Part shown: positions 1-10,343 of the stretch, piece by piece
Position numbering within the stretch: position 1 is the stretch's first letter
Layout: every line of letters starts with the position of its first letter
Assembly: GCF_002902945.1 (NCBI RefSeq)
Contig: NZ_CP026101.1
Coordinates: forward strand, 620,001-684,000
Reading direction: 5' to 3'
Origin: Paraburkholderia caribensis
GTDB taxonomy: Bacteria > Pseudomonadota > Gammaproteobacteria > Burkholderiales > Burkholderiaceae
Length of the DNA stretch: 64,000 bases
Made by a program: the position numbers and the translations under genes
The notes under the pieces: generated by a model
Database searches by the model: none
Seen by the model: the letters and a program-made list of their open reading frames with translations, nothing else
Told to the model about the DNA's origin: nothing

Positions 1-772
1 TGCCGAGCGACACGAAGCCGTCGCCCGGTTGCGTCGCGCCGATGCCGATTGCGCTCGTCGCATTGTCGCCGCCGCCCGCCGCGACCACGACGGGTTCGCG
101 CAAGCCGAGCTCGCGCGCGAGTTCCGGGCGCAGCATGCCCGACGGCGCGCTGCCTTCCGCCAGACGCGGCATGTGCGAGCGGTTCAGGTCGCAGGCGGCG
201 AGCAGCGTATCGGACCAGTCGCGCTGCGCGACGTCGAGCCAGAGCGTGCCGGCGGCGTCGGACGGATCGGAGACCTTGTCGCCCGTCAGTTGCAGACGCA
301 AATAATCTTTCGGCAGCAACACGCAGGCGGTCTGCCGGAAGATCTCCGGCTCGTGGCGCGCCACCCACAGCAGCTTCGGCGCGGTGAAGCCGGGCATCGC
401 CAGATTGCCGGCGATCCGATGCAGATCCGGCGCGCGCCGGAGCAACTCATCGCATTCCTCGACGGCGCGCATGTCGTTCCAGAGGATCGCGGGACGCAGC
501 ACGCGGTCTTCATTGTCGAGCAGCACGGCACCGTGCATCTGTCCCGACAGCCCGATGCCGCGAATCTGCGCGAACTGCTCCGGGTAGCGGTCGCGCAGCG
601 CGAAGAGCGCGGCGCGCGTGCCTTGCCACCAGTCGGACGGATTCTGCTCCGACCAGCGCTGATGCGGACGCGAAACGGTGAACGGAGAACCCGCCGTGCC
701 GACCACGCGTCCGTCGGACGCGAGCAGCAGAACTTTTACTTCGGACGTGCCGAGGTCGATGCCGAGATACAT
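1..772 (-). CDS. xylB: xylulokinase (FGGY family), N-terminal part, cut by window edge
   Basis: Phosphorylates D-xylulose to xylulose 5-phosphate with ATP in the cytoplasm. Reading the minus strand from ATG at 772 gives MYLGIDLGTSEVKVLLL, the FGGY phosphate-1 motif. GLSGQMHG, AILWND and VVVAAGGGDNA follow, all typical of XylB. About 257 of some 490 residues are in the window; the ATP-binding C-terminal half lies beyond base 1. It follows the arabinitol dehydrogenase gene with a 192-bp gap on the same strand. This fits a dalD-xylB unit in which arabinitol is oxidised to xylulose and then phosphorylated. The family call is secure and the D-xylulose specificity comes from context. Confidence 0.9.
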   Translation of the reverse strand, partial: MYLGIDLGTSEVKVLLLASDGRVVGTAGSPFTVSRPHQRWSEQNPSDWWQGTRAALFALRDRYPEQFAQIRGIGLSGQMHGAVLLDNEDRVLRPAILWNDMRAVEECDELLRRAPDLHRIAGNLAMPGFTAPKLLWVARHEPEIFRQTACVLLPKDYLRLQLTGDKVSDPSDAAGTLWLDVAQRDWSDTLLAACDLNRSHMPRLAEGSAPSGMLRPELARELGLREPVVVAAGGGDNATSAIGIGATQPGDGFVSLG

Positions 773-964
773 GGGCGCGAAACCTTCGTCGGTAGGAGAT
801 GCGCTACTTTAGCCGCATGCCGCGTGCGATGCCATGCGCAAAAGACCTGACGCATCGCATGTATCGCAGCCATCGGATACGGCGCTCAATGGGATCGGCC
901 GCGCGTGGTGTGTTGCCATGCGCGGCCGGGTTGTCATGTGCAGAACGAGCCGGGATGAATGCGC

Positions 965-2374
965 CTAGCCGTTGCGCTTTGCGAGCCACGCATCGACGCG
1001 GCCGACGGCCGAACGCACCACTTTTTCGAGCGACGCCGTGCCCGCCATGCTGCCCCACAGCAGCCTGTCCGCACAGAACGCCTGCACGGGATCGGCGGCG
1101 CTGAAGAAACCGCGCGCGACGCCTTCGTCCATCACGCCATCCTGATACGTGTACGGCAGCTTGCCTTGCTGCCACCTGTCGAGAAAGCGGAAAAACAGCG
1201 CCGGCAGCATGGCCGTCGCGTTCGGCTCGACGTGGCGCTCGAAGCACTCGGACAGCGTCGGCGCAATGAAGCCTGGAATCTTCGAGAAGCCATCGGCGGC
1301 GACGCGCTGATTCGTGTCCTGGATATACGGATTGCCGAAGCGTTCGAGCACGACGTCGCGATACTTCGCGAGATCGAGCGGACTCGGCGTGAGACATGGA
1401 ATCACGTCCTGCGTCACATAGTCGTGCGCGAACTGGCGGATCTCGGCGTCGAGCGTGCCTTCGTGAATATACGAAAGACCGACGAGCGTGCCCGCCCACG
1501 CGATACAGCTATGCGTCGCATTGAGGATGCGGATTTTCGCTTCCTCGTACGGCAATACCGATTCGACCAGCTCGGCGCCGACCTGCTCCCACGCCGGCCT
1601 TCCAGCGATGAAGTGATCCTCGATCACCCACTGGATGAACGATTCGCCCATTACCGGGCAAGCGTCGTCGAAGCCGGTGGCTGCTTTCACGCGCTCGCGC
1701 ACGTCGGGCGTGGGACGCGGCGTGATGCGATCGACCATCGAATTCGGGCACGCGGTGTTCGCATCGAACCATTTGCGCAATTCGCCCGCGCCGCGCCGCT
1801 CGAGGAACTGCGTCATGCCCGCGCGAAAGCGGTCGCCGTTGCTGCGCAGGTTGTCGCAGGTCTGCAGCGTGACGGCGCCCGCATTGCGCTGCATGCGCGC
1901 TTCGAGAATCGCGGCGAGCGCGCCGTAGATGGTGGTGCGCGCACCGTTCAGGTCGGCGGCGAGGTCGGGGTTGGCCGTGTCGAGCTTGTCGTGCTCGTCG
2001 AGGTAATAACCGCCTTCCGTGACGGTGAACGCGACGATCTTGCACGTGGGGTCGGCGCCTGCTTCGACGAGCGCATCGAGATTCTGCGACCACGGCACCA
2101 CACGTTCGATCGAGCGGATTGTCTCGTACGCGCGCTTGCCTTGCGGCGTAACGGTTTCCAGTGTGTAGACGCCGTTCTGCGCGGCGAGCGCTTCGGCGAC
2201 GGCGTTCATGTCGCTGCGAATATTGCCGACGGTCAGCGACCAGTGCGGATCGCCGGGCTTGCGCGTTTCGTTGAGCCGGTGCAGATACCAGGCCTGATGC
2301 GCGCGATGAAACGAGCCCGCGCCGATATGCAGGATCACCTGCTTGCTTGCGCCGCTGCCTTGGCCGCTGTTCAT
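965..2374 (-). CDS. dalD: D-arabinitol 4-dehydrogenase / mannitol 2-dehydrogenase family protein
   Basis: NAD-dependent long-chain polyol dehydrogenase, 469 aa, predicted to oxidise D-arabinitol to D-xylulose. The N-terminal domain opens with the Rossmann motif [15 protein letters not shown] (about residues 16-30). The family's catalytic Lys-x4-Asn-x2-His signature is in [10 protein letters not shown], with K280, N285 and H288. The start has a good TAGGAGA site about 5 bases upstream. The xylulokinase gene follows on the same strand, which favours arabinitol over mannitol; mannitol would give fructose and normally sits beside a fructokinase gene. Specificity is inferred from context. Confidence 0.88.
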   Translation of the reverse strand: MNSGQGSGASKQVILHIGAGSFHRAHQAWYLHRLNETRKPGDPHWSLTVGNIRSDMNAVAEALAAQNGVYTLETVTPQGKRAYETIRSIERVVPWSQNLDALVEAGADPTCKIVAFTVTEGGYYLDEHDKLDTANPDLAADLNGARTTIYGALAAILEARMQRNAGAVTLQTCDNLRSNGDRFRAGMTQFLERRGAGELRKWFDANTACPNSMVDRITPRPTPDVRERVKAATGFDDACPVMGESFIQWVIEDHFIAGRPAWEQVGAELVESVLPYEEAKIRILNATHSCIAWAGTLVGLSYIHEGTLDAEIRQFAHDYVTQDVIPCLTPSPLDLAKYRDVVLERFGNPYIQDTNQRVAADGFSKIPGFIAPTLSECFERHVEPNATAMLPALFFRFLDRWQQGKLPYTYQDGVMDEGVARGFFSAADPVQAFCADRLLWGSMAGTASLEKVVRSAVGRVDAWLAKRNG

Positions 2375-2949
2375 ATGTGTCTCCTAAATGCGCACGGTCT
2401 TTCGCGTGCGTTCCTTGAGATAAGTCTAGAAGGTGTCCCGGCGTTGTGAGCCGATGTCGGAAGAATATGAGAGCATTTGCTCCGCATTTGAACTAATGAT
2501 CGTATTCGGCCGATTGAAAGTCAAGGCACTGCGCGCCGCTTTTCGTGGCGCAGCGCGGTGGGACGGGCTTCTCCAGCGCACGCGACAGGCGCGGAATGCG
2601 GCCCCGCAAGCAATCGCATGGCTGTTGCGTTGCATCAAATTTGACAGCGCAGAGGCCAGGACTAACCCGAATGCAAAAAAGTATCGGTCGGCGGTCTCAT
2701 TTCTAGTGGCCGCCGTTGCGTCATGGGTCTAACTTTCGGTACACACAACAAGAGCAACAAAACACGTTCACGCCGCGAGCCTTGAGTTCGCGCTGCTGGG
2801 CGCAGACACAGGAGGAAGGCAGATGAAGGACATCGTCACTGCGGTTACCTGGTTGCACGCGCATCGACATGCCGATTGGCATGGCCGCCGCGCGGAACCC
2901 GCGCTCGATGCGCGAACCTGCGTCTGAGCCGCGGCTACAGGAGACCGAC
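2375..2949. promoter_or_regulatory. divergent control region between the arabinitol genes and the AraC gene
   Basis: About 570 bp between two divergent units. A TTGACA-like hexamer lies near 2641, but I see no convincing -10 box at the right spacing. Short ORFs here (for example 2433-2732 and 2426-2638) lack a ribosome site and family features, so I do not call them genes. As the DNA between the regulator and the dehydrogenase it controls, it is the natural place for AraC-type operator half-sites, but I could not identify any. Confidence 0.4.
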
Positions 2950-3972
2950 GTGCAACCCGATCTCGAACTGGTCAGCGTGCGCCGCGACGAGTCGTTCAAA
3001 GCGTGGTATCACGGCTTTCCGTACCGCACGGTGCGCTGGCATTTCCACCCTGAATTCGAAATCCATCTGATCGTCGCGACGACGGGCAAGATGTTCGTCG
3101 GCGATTACATCGGCGGCTTCGCGCCGGGCAATCTCGTGCTGATGGGGCCGAACCTGCCGCACAACTGGGTCAGCGAAGTGCCCGAAGGCGTGACGATCGC
3201 GCAGCGCAATCTCGTCGTGCAGTTCGGCCAGGACTTCGTCGCGCATTGCATGGAGAGCTTTCCCGAGTGGCGCACGCTCGAAGCGCTGCTCGCCGATTCG
3301 CGGCGCGGCGTGTCGTTCGGCCCGCAGACCAGCGCACTGATCCAGCCGCTCTTCATGGAACTGCTCGACGCGCGCGGCCTGCGCCGCATCGTGCTGTTTC
3401 TGTCGATGATGGAAATCCTGCTGAACGCGAGCGACCGCGAACTGCTCGCGAGCCCTGCCTATCAGATCGATCCGACCGGCTACGCGTCGACGCGCATCAA
3501 TCACGTGCTGTCGTATATCGGCAAGAACCTCGCATCGGAGTTACGCGAATCCGATCTCGCGCAACTCGCGGGGCAAAGCGTGAGCGCGTTCTCGCGCTAC
3601 TTCCGCCGTCATACGGGCCTGCCGTTCGTGCAATACGTGAACCGCATGCGCATCAATCTCGCGTGCCAGTTGCTGATGGACGACGAGTTGAGCGTCACCG
3701 ACATCTGCTACAAGGTCGGCTTCAATAATCTGTCGAACTTCAACCGGCAGTTTCTCACCGCGAAAGGCATGGCCCCGTCGAAGTTCCGCCGCTTCCAGCA
3801 ACTGAACGACGCGAGCCGCGCCGCTTCGGAAGCAGCGGCGGCGCTCGGCAAGGGCATCGCCAACGCGCCTTCGATCGTGCCGGCCGCGCAGACGCCCAGT
3901 CATACGCACGGCCAGCCGCGCGCCGCGCCCGCGGCGTATCCGCCTCATGGCTCGCCGCTCGCGACGACCTAG
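2950..3972 (+). CDS. AraC family transcriptional regulator with N-terminal cupin domain
   Basis: Predicted sugar- or polyol-responsive activator of the flanking operons. The N-terminal half holds a cupin-like fold (WHFHPEFEIHLIV, then GNLVLMGPNLPHNW). Two AraC helix-turn-helix units occupy roughly residues 182-285 (ESDLAQLAGQSVSAFSRYF and VTDICYKVGFNNLSNFNRQF). A proline/alanine-rich tail of about 50 residues follows. I chose GTG 2950 because CAGGAG lies 6 bases upstream and conserved sequence begins soon after. ATGs at 2869 and 2908 are in frame but have no ribosome site. With the 2950 start the protein is 340 aa. Confidence 0.87.
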   Translation: MQPDLELVSVRRDESFKAWYHGFPYRTVRWHFHPEFEIHLIVATTGKMFVGDYIGGFAPGNLVLMGPNLPHNWVSEVPEGVTIAQRNLVVQFGQDFVAHCMESFPEWRTLEALLADSRRGVSFGPQTSALIQPLFMELLDARGLRRIVLFLSMMEILLNASDRELLASPAYQIDPTGYASTRINHVLSYIGKNLASELRESDLAQLAGQSVSAFSRYFRRHTGLPFVQYVNRMRINLACQLLMDDELSVTDICYKVGFNNLSNFNRQFLTAKGMAPSKFRRFQQLNDASRAASEAAAALGKGIANAPSIVPAAQTPSHTHGQPRAAPAAYPPHGSPLATT

Positions 3973-4072
3973 GGCACTTTCTCTAGCGTTTCTGTAGTTC
4001 ACCGCTTCATCGTCCGATCACGCACTGAACCCGCGTGAGGGGCGCACTCATCCTCAAAAACGGAGACAAGCC

Positions 4073-5020
4073 ATGACGCACAACACTTCGCTTCAGTCGC
4101 GCACGCTGCGCCTGCACGCCACGCTGACCTTCGCCGCCGTGATGCTCGGCGCGCCGCTCCTGGCGCCCGCCGCCGAAGCCGCGCCGTTGAAGATCGGCAT
4201 GACGTTCCAGGAACTGAACAACCCGTACTTCGTGACGATGCAGAAGGCGTTGAACGATGCGGCCGCATCAATCGGCGCGACGGTCGTCGTCACCGACGCG
4301 CATCACGACGTGAGCAAGCAGGTGAGCGACGTCGAAGACATGCTGCAGAAGAAGATCGACATTCTGCTGGTGAACCCGACCGATTCGACGGGCATTCAAT
4401 CCGCCGTGGCGTCGGCGAAGAAGGCGGGCGCCGTGGTCGTCGCCGTCGATGCGAATGCGAACGGTCCTGTCGATTCGTTCGTCGGCTCGAAGAATTTCGA
4501 CGCCGGCCAGATGTCGTGCGAATACCTCGCGAAAGCCATTGGCGGCAGCGGCGAAGTGGCGATTCTGGACGGCATCCCCGTCGTGCCGATTCTCGAACGC
4601 GTGCGCGGCTGCAAGGCGGCGCTCGCGAAGTTCCCGAACGTGAAGATCGTCGATACGCAGAACGGCAAGCAGGAACGCGCGACGGCGCTGTCCGTCACCG
4701 AGAACATGATCCAGGCGCATCCGAACCTGAAGGGCATCTTCAGCGTGAACGACGGGGGATCGATGGGCGCGTTGTCCGCGATCGAATCGTCGGGCAAGGA
4801 CATCAAGCTGACCAGCGTCGATGGCGCGCCGGAAGCGATCACCGCGCTGCAGAAGCCGAATTCGAAGTTCATCGAAACGTCCGCGCAATTTCCGCGCGAC
4901 CAGATTCGCCTCGCCATCGGCGTGGCGCTCGCCAAGAAGTGGGGCGCCAATGTGCCGAAGACGATTCCCGTCGACGTGAAGCTCGTCGACAAGGACAACG
5001 CGAAGGGCTTCAGCTGGTAA
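4073..5020 (+). CDS. sugar/polyol ABC transporter periplasmic substrate-binding protein (RbsB type)
   Basis: Periplasmic binding component of a CUT2-class importer, 315 aa. A signal peptide ends near residue 36 (PAAEA|APLK). The mature protein begins KIGMTFQELNNPYFVTMQ, the classic type-I periplasmic binding fold start. IDILLVNPTDSTG and GIFSVNDGGSMGALSAIE are hinge and ligand-cleft segments. It is first in a run with the ATPase and permease genes. Its ligand is probably the polyol handled by the downstream dehydrogenase and kinase; the sequence alone does not identify it. A CGGAGACA ribosome site precedes the ATG. Confidence 0.93.
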   Translation: MTHNTSLQSRTLRLHATLTFAAVMLGAPLLAPAAEAAPLKIGMTFQELNNPYFVTMQKALNDAAASIGATVVVTDAHHDVSKQVSDVEDMLQKKIDILLVNPTDSTGIQSAVASAKKAGAVVVAVDANANGPVDSFVGSKNFDAGQMSCEYLAKAIGGSGEVAILDGIPVVPILERVRGCKAALAKFPNVKIVDTQNGKQERATALSVTENMIQAHPNLKGIFSVNDGGSMGALSAIESSGKDIKLTSVDGAPEAITALQKPNSKFIETSAQFPRDQIRLAIGVALAKKWGANVPKTIPVDVKLVDKDNAKGFSW

Positions 5021-5088
5021 GCGACGTGTTGCGCATGGGGTAAAGCGGGCGTGTCCCGCATGACCCCATGAAACGCAGAGGAAACGCG

Positions 5089-6624
5089 ATGGACACGATT
5101 CTCAAACTCGACAACATCACGAAGAGCTTTCCGGGCGTGAAGGCGCTGCAAGGCATTCATCTCGACATTGCGCGCGGCGAGATTCACGCGTTGCTCGGCG
5201 AAAACGGCGCAGGCAAGTCGACGTTGATGAAAATTCTGAGCGGCATTTATCAACCCGACGACGGCACGATCGTGATCGACGGACAGGAACGGCACTTCAC
5301 GAGTTATCACGATGCCGTCGCGGCGGGCGTCGGCATCGTGTTTCAGGAGTTCAGCCTGATCCCGTATCTGAATGCCGTCGAGAACATGTTTCTCGGCCGC
5401 GAGTTGCGCACCCGGTTCGGCATGCTCGATCGCGCGAAGATGCGGCGCGCGGCGGCGGAGATTTTCGCGCGGCTCGGCGTCGCGATCGATCTGTCCGTGC
5501 CGATCCGCGAACTGTCGGTCGCGCAGCAGCAGTTCGTCGAAATCGGCAAGGCCCTGTCGCTGAATGCGCGCATCCTGATTCTCGACGAGCCGACGGCCAC
5601 GCTCACCCCGGCCGAAGCCGAGCATCTGTTCACCATCATGCGCGATCTGAAGCAGCAAGGCGTCGCGATGATTTTCATTTCGCATCACCTCGAAGAGATT
5701 TTCGAAGTGTGCGACCGCATCACCGTGTTGCGCGACGGCCAGTATGTCGGCATGACAGATGTCGCAAAGACGGACGTGAGCCGGCTCGTCGAGATGATGG
5801 TCGGACGCAAGATCGAAAACAGCTTTCCGCCGAAGCCCGCATTGCCCGCCGATGCGAGAGCCGTGCTCGAAGTAAACGCATTGCAGTTGCACAAGGACGG
5901 GCCGATCAATCGCTTCACGTTACGCGAAGGCGAGATTCTCGGCTTCGCGGGACTGGTCGGCTCGGGCCGCACGGAGACGGCGCTCGCGGTGATCGGCGCG
6001 GATGCCGCGCATGTGAAGGACATCCGCATCAACGGCGCGGCGGCGAACCTGTCCGATCCCGCCGATGCATTGAAGTCGGGCATCGGCATTCTGCCCGAGA
6101 GCCGCAAGACGGAGGGGCTGATCACATCGTTCTCGATCAGGCAGAACATCTCGATCAACAACCTCGGCAAGTACCGCACGGGCCGCTTCTTCATCGATCA
6201 CCGCAGCGAAGCGAAGGCTACTGCCGACATCATGAAGCGCGTCGGCGTGAAGGCGCCGACGATGCACACCGAAGTCGCGACGCTGTCGGGCGGCAATCAG
6301 CAGAAAGTGGTGATCGCGCGCTGGCTGAATCATCACACGAACATCCTCATCTTCGACGAGCCGACGCGCGGTATCGACGTCGGCGCGAAAGCGGAAATCT
6401 ATCTGCTGATGCGCGAACTCACGGCGCGCGGCTACTCGATCATCATGATTTCGTCGGAACTGCCGGAGATAGTCGGCATGTGCGACCGCGTCGCCGTGTT
6501 CCGGCAAGGGCGCATCGAAGCGATTCTCGAAGGCGACCAGATCGAATCGAATGCCGTGATGACTTATGCAACGGCTGGTGCATCGGCTGCAACTCGTGGA
6601 GCAACACAGCATGAACACGCCTGA
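5089..6624 (+). CDS. sugar/polyol ABC transporter ATP-binding protein (RbsA type, two ATPase domains)
   Basis: Energises CUT2 uptake on the cytoplasmic side of the membrane. 511 aa from ATG 5089, chosen because GAGGAAA lies just upstream; an ATG at 5068 lacks a site. Domain 1 has Walker [10 protein letters not shown] (residues 37-45), signature [15 protein letters not shown] and Walker [11 protein letters not shown]. Domain 2 has a degenerate Walker A (GLVGSGRTE), signature [15 protein letters not shown] and Walker [14 protein letters not shown]. This asymmetry is normal for RbsA-like proteins. It overlaps the permease gene by 14 bp, so the two are translationally coupled. Confidence 0.94.
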   Translation: MDTILKLDNITKSFPGVKALQGIHLDIARGEIHALLGENGAGKSTLMKILSGIYQPDDGTIVIDGQERHFTSYHDAVAAGVGIVFQEFSLIPYLNAVENMFLGRELRTRFGMLDRAKMRRAAAEIFARLGVAIDLSVPIRELSVAQQQFVEIGKALSLNARILILDEPTATLTPAEAEHLFTIMRDLKQQGVAMIFISHHLEEIFEVCDRITVLRDGQYVGMTDVAKTDVSRLVEMMVGRKIENSFPPKPALPADARAVLEVNALQLHKDGPINRFTLREGEILGFAGLVGSGRTETALAVIGADAAHVKDIRINGAAANLSDPADALKSGIGILPESRKTEGLITSFSIRQNISINNLGKYRTGRFFIDHRSEAKATADIMKRVGVKAPTMHTEVATLSGGNQQKVVIARWLNHHTNILIFDEPTRGIDVGAKAEIYLLMRELTARGYSIIMISSELPEIVGMCDRVAVFRQGRIEAILEGDQIESNAVMTYATAGASAATRGATQHEHA

Positions 6625-7612
6625 CACTTCTCCGAAGACCTCGACAGTCGCATCCGATACGCCGGGTGCGCCGTTTCACCTGAACTGGGCGAGCATCAAA
6701 CGCTCAACCTTGTTCTATCCGTTTATCGGCTTGCTTGTCGTGTGCATCGTGATGGTGTTCGCCAGCGACAGTTTTCTGTCCGCGGCGAATCTCGAGAACG
6801 TGCTGCGCCAGGTGTCGATCAACGCGATCATTGCCGTCGGCATGACGGCCGTGATCCTGACGGGCGGCATCGACCTGTCCGTCGGCTCGGTGATGGCGCT
6901 GTCGGGCACGCTCGCGGCGGGGCTGATGGTGGCGGGCCTGAACGGCGTCGCGGCGATCGCGATCGGCATTGCGGTGGGGCTCGGTTTCGGCTTTGCGAAC
7001 GGGTTTTTCGTCGCGTTCGCGGGCATGCCGCCCATCATCGTGACGCTGGCGACGATGGGTATCGCGCGTGGCCTCGCGCTGATCTACACGGGCGGTTATC
7101 CGATCGACGGCCTGCCGGACTGGGTCGGCTTCTTCGGCAGCGGCAAGGTGCTAGGCATTCAGGCGCCCGTGCTGATCATGCTGGTGATCTACGCGATCGC
7201 ATGGGTGTTGCTAGAACGCATGCCGTTTGGCCGCTATGTGTACGCGATCGGCGGCAACGAGCAGGCGACGCGCCTGTCCGGCGTGCGCGTCGCGCGGGTC
7301 AAGCTGATTGTCTACACGTTGGCGGGTTTGACGTCGTCGTTCGCAGCCGTCGTGCTCACATCGCGCCTGATGAGCGGCCAGCCGAATGCGGGCGTCGGCT
7401 TCGAACTCGATGCGATTGCGGCCGTGGTGATGGGCGGCACATCGATCTCGGGCGGACGCGGCTCGATTATCGGCACGCTGATCGGTGCGCTGCTGCTCGG
7501 CGTGCTGAACAACGGCCTCAACATGGTTGGCGTGAATCCGTACGTGCAGAACGTGATCAAGGGCGGAATCATCCTGCTCGCGATTTACATCAGCCGCGAA
7601 CGCAAGAAGTGA
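6611..7612 (+). CDS. sugar/polyol ABC transporter permease (RbsC type)
   Basis: Inner-membrane channel of the CUT2 importer, 333 aa with about nine hydrophobic helices. Family hallmarks include [15 protein letters not shown], a [13 protein letters not shown] cytoplasmic loop that contacts the ATPase, and [19 protein letters not shown] near the end. The start at 6611 lies inside the end of the ATPase gene. One permease gene is enough because these transporters form homodimers. Confidence 0.93.
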   Translation: MNTPDTSPKTSTVASDTPGAPFHLNWASIKRSTLFYPFIGLLVVCIVMVFASDSFLSAANLENVLRQVSINAIIAVGMTAVILTGGIDLSVGSVMALSGTLAAGLMVAGLNGVAAIAIGIAVGLGFGFANGFFVAFAGMPPIIVTLATMGIARGLALIYTGGYPIDGLPDWVGFFGSGKVLGIQAPVLIMLVIYAIAWVLLERMPFGRYVYAIGGNEQATRLSGVRVARVKLIVYTLAGLTSSFAAVVLTSRLMSGQPNAGVGFELDAIAAVVMGGTSISGGRGSIIGTLIGALLLGVLNNGLNMVGVNPYVQNVIKGGIILLAIYISRERKK

Positions 7613-7658
7613 AATCAATCGCTTATTCCTCTGTTTCCATTTATCGCAAGGCAAGGCA

Positions 7659-8747
7659 ATGACCACTCAGGACAACAGCAAAAGCATGACGGCGATCGTG
7701 TGTCACGCGCCGGAAGACTATCGCGTCGAACGCGTGACAAAGCCGCTGGCGCGCGCACATGAACTCGTGATCCGTATCGCCGCGTGCGGCATCTGCGCGA
7801 GCGACTGCAAGTGCCATTCCGGCGCGAAAATGTTCTGGGGCGGCCCGAGTCCGTGGGTGAAAGCGCCCGTGATTCCGGGTCATGAATTCTTCGGCTACGT
7901 CGAAGAAATCGGCGAAGGCGCGGCCGAACATTTTGGCGTGGAGAAAGGCGACCGCGTGATCGCGGAACAGATCGTGCCGTGCGGAAAATGCCGCTATTGC
8001 AAATCCGGCCAGTACTGGATGTGCGAAGTGCACAACATCTTCGGCTTTCAGCGCGAAGTCGCGGACGGCGGCATGGCCGAATACATGCGCATTCCGCCGA
8101 CGGCCATCGTCCACAAGATTCCCGATGGCATCTCGCTCGAAGATGCCGCGATCATCGAGCCGCTCGCGTGTGCGATTCACACCGTCAATCGCGGCGACAT
8201 ACAACTCGACGATGTGGTCGTCATCGCGGGCGCGGGGCCGCTGGGTCTGATGATGACGCAGGTTGCGCACCTGAAGACGCCGAAGAAGCTGGTCGTGATC
8301 GATCTCGTCGACGAGCGGCTGGCGCTTGCGCGCGAATACGGCGCGGACGTGACGATCAATCCGAAGAACGACGACGCGCTGGCCATCGTCAAATCGCTGA
8401 CGGACAACTACGGCTGCGACGTCTACATCGAAACGACGGGCGTGCCGGCGGGCGTGAATCAGGGCATGGACCTGATTCGCAAGCTCGGGCGTTTTGTCGA
8501 GTTTTCCGTGTTCGGCGCGGAGACTACAATGGACTGGTCGATCATCGGCGACCGCAAGGAACTCGACGTGCGCGGCGCGCATCTGGGCCCTTACTGTTAC
8601 CCGATTGCTATCGATCTATTGGCGCGCGGGCTCGTCACATCGAAAGGCATCGTCACGCATGGCTTTTCGCTCGAAGAGTGGGACGAAGCGATCAGGGTCG
8701 CGAATTCACTCGACTCGATCAAGGTGTTGATGAAGCCGGCCCGATAG
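7659..8747 (+). CDS. zinc-dependent polyol dehydrogenase, erythritol/L-threitol dehydrogenase-like
   Basis: Medium-chain zinc alcohol dehydrogenase, 362 aa. Catalytic-zinc ligands are C43 and the GHE at 74-76. The structural-zinc cysteines are C108, C111, C114 and C122 (CGKCRYCKSGQYWMC). The Rossmann motif GAGPLG is at 190-195. From memory, VDWSII-like and ELDVRGAHLGPYCYP segments closely resemble mycobacterial EltD, which oxidises erythritol and L-threitol to erythrulose. The downstream FGGY kinase and pentulose-reductase-like SDR also allow a pentitol substrate. The enzyme class is firm and the substrate uncertain. Confidence 0.85.
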   Translation: MTTQDNSKSMTAIVCHAPEDYRVERVTKPLARAHELVIRIAACGICASDCKCHSGAKMFWGGPSPWVKAPVIPGHEFFGYVEEIGEGAAEHFGVEKGDRVIAEQIVPCGKCRYCKSGQYWMCEVHNIFGFQREVADGGMAEYMRIPPTAIVHKIPDGISLEDAAIIEPLACAIHTVNRGDIQLDDVVVIAGAGPLGLMMTQVAHLKTPKKLVVIDLVDERLALAREYGADVTINPKNDDALAIVKSLTDNYGCDVYIETTGVPAGVNQGMDLIRKLGRFVEFSVFGAETTMDWSIIGDRKELDVRGAHLGPYCYPIAIDLLARGLVTSKGIVTHGFSLEEWDEAIRVANSLDSIKVLMKPAR

Positions 8748-8798
8748 TCCGAAAAAATGAACAGTGCGCGTCGTTCGAGGCGCGCACACGGAGACACT

Positions 8799-10343
8799 AT
8801 GAATTACGTCATCGGCGTCGATATCGGCACGCAGAGCACGAAGGCCGTGCTCGTCGACCAGAGCGGCGCAATCGTCGCGCAGCATTCGAGTGGCTATCAC
8901 CCGGACACACCGAAACCCTTGTGGGCCGAGCAATGGCCTACCGTATGGATGAAAGCCGTGGTCGAATGTATCGCACGCTGCGTGGCGAAGGCGGGTGAGG
9001 CGGGCATCGCGTCGAACGCGATCAAGGCCGTGTGCGTGAGCAGTCTGTACGGCGGCTCGGGCATCCCCGTCGATAGCGACATGAAGCCGCTGTATCCGTG
9101 CCTGATCTGGATGGACCGCCGCGCCACGGCGCAGGTCGAAGCGGTGCGAGCGAACGTCGATCTCGAACGTCTGTATGCGATCACGGGCAATGGCGTCGAC
9201 AGCTACTACGGCTACACGAAGATGCTGTGGCTGCGCGACAACGAGCCGAACGTGTGGGCGAACACGCGCTTCTTCCTGCCGCCGAATGCCTATGTGATCC
9301 ATCTGCTGACGGGCGAAGTCGCTGTCGATCACAGTTCCGCGGGCAACATCGGCGGCGTGTATGACATCGCGAAGCGCGACTGGTCCGACGAGGCGCTCGA
9401 CATGCTCGGCATTCCCGCGACGATGATGCCGGAGCATCTGGTGGAATCGTCGGATGTAGTGGGCGGTTTGCTGTCGCAATGGACGGAGCAGCTTGGACTC
9501 GAAGCGGGCACGTCGATCGTCGCGGGCGGCGTCGATGCGGCGATGGCCACGTATGCGGCCGGCGTGACGCGCGCCGGCCAGCATGTCGCGATGATCGGCA
9601 CGAGCATGTGCTGGGGCTATATCAACCAGAGTGTCGACGCGCATCATGGCCTGATCAGCATGCCGCACGTCTTCAACGGCTTGCAGGATATCTATGTGTT
9701 CGGCGGCGCGATCACGGCGGGCGCGTCGGTGACGTGGTATCGCGAGCAGTTCTGCCATGCGGAAATCGAAGCGGCGAAAGCCTTGCCGAATGGCGACGCG
9801 CATCAACTGCTCGAGGAGGACGCCGCGCAGTTACCGGCGGGTTCGGATGGCGTGATGTTCCTGCCGTATCTGATGGGCGAGCGCAGTCCGGTGTGGGACG
9901 CGAAGGCGAGCGGCGCGTTTGTCGGGTTGAACCTGTATCACACGCGGGCGCATCTGTATCGCGCGGTGCTCGAAGGCGTTGCGTACGCGTTGCAGCACAA
10001 CATCGTCGCGGGGCGCAAGGGCGCGAAGTCACTCGACGACAAGCTGATCGTCGTCGGCGGCGCGGCGCATTCGGACCTGTGGATGTCGATCATTGCGGAC
10101 ATCACGGGCTTTCCCGTCTACACGATCGAGCAGGACGTGGAAGCGGCGATGGGCGCGGCGCTGCTTGCCGCGTACGGCACGAAGCTGATTTCGCAGGAAA
10201 CGGCGCGCGGCGGCTGGGTGAAGCTGATCGAGCGCGCGAAGCCGGAGCCTGCGCGGCAGGCGGTGTACGCGGAGCGCTTTGGCATTTATACGGACCTGTA
10301 TCCGGCGTTGAAGCCGGTCATGCATCGGCTGCAAGCGAAATGA
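8799..10343 (+). CDS. FGGY family carbohydrate kinase (ketotetrose/ketopentose type)
   Basis: 514-aa sugar kinase with both actin-like domains. Residues 5-19 carry the phosphate-binding GVDIGTQSTKAVLVD. SSLYGGSGIPVD and IWMDRRATAQVE form the substrate region. GGVDAAMATYAAG and VVGGAAHSDLWMSIIADITG form the ATP-binding half. The ATG at 8799 has CGGAGA upstream. It most likely phosphorylates the ketose made by the preceding dehydrogenase (erythrulose, L-xylulose or a similar sugar). It differs clearly from the XylB at the left edge, so the locus has two kinases of different specificity. It overlaps the next gene by ATGA. Confidence 0.88.
   Translation: MNYVIGVDIGTQSTKAVLVDQSGAIVAQHSSGYHPDTPKPLWAEQWPTVWMKAVVECIARCVAKAGEAGIASNAIKAVCVSSLYGGSGIPVDSDMKPLYPCLIWMDRRATAQVEAVRANVDLERLYAITGNGVDSYYGYTKMLWLRDNEPNVWANTRFFLPPNAYVIHLLTGEVAVDHSSAGNIGGVYDIAKRDWSDEALDMLGIPATMMPEHLVESSDVVGGLLSQWTEQLGLEAGTSIVAGGVDAAMATYAAGVTRAGQHVAMIGTSMCWGYINQSVDAHHGLISMPHVFNGLQDIYVFGGAITAGASVTWYREQFCHAEIEAAKALPNGDAHQLLEEDAAQLPAGSDGVMFLPYLMGERSPVWDAKASGAFVGLNLYHTRAHLYRAVLEGVAYALQHNIVAGRKGAKSLDDKLIVVGGAAHSDLWMSIIADITGFPVYTIEQDVEAAMGAALLAAYGTKLISQETARGGWVKLIERAKPEPARQAVYAERFGIYTDLYPALKPVMHRLQAK

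Noticed and set aside
959..2449. 496-codon open frame on the plus strand opposite dalD
   Set aside because: High GC keeps antisense frames open. It has Arg/Ala/His-rich composition, no family motif and no ribosome site, while the minus strand encodes a clear dehydrogenase.
2426..2732. Small frames between dalD and the AraC gene
   Set aside because: Overlapping frames on both strands, no ribosome sites, no recognisable domain.
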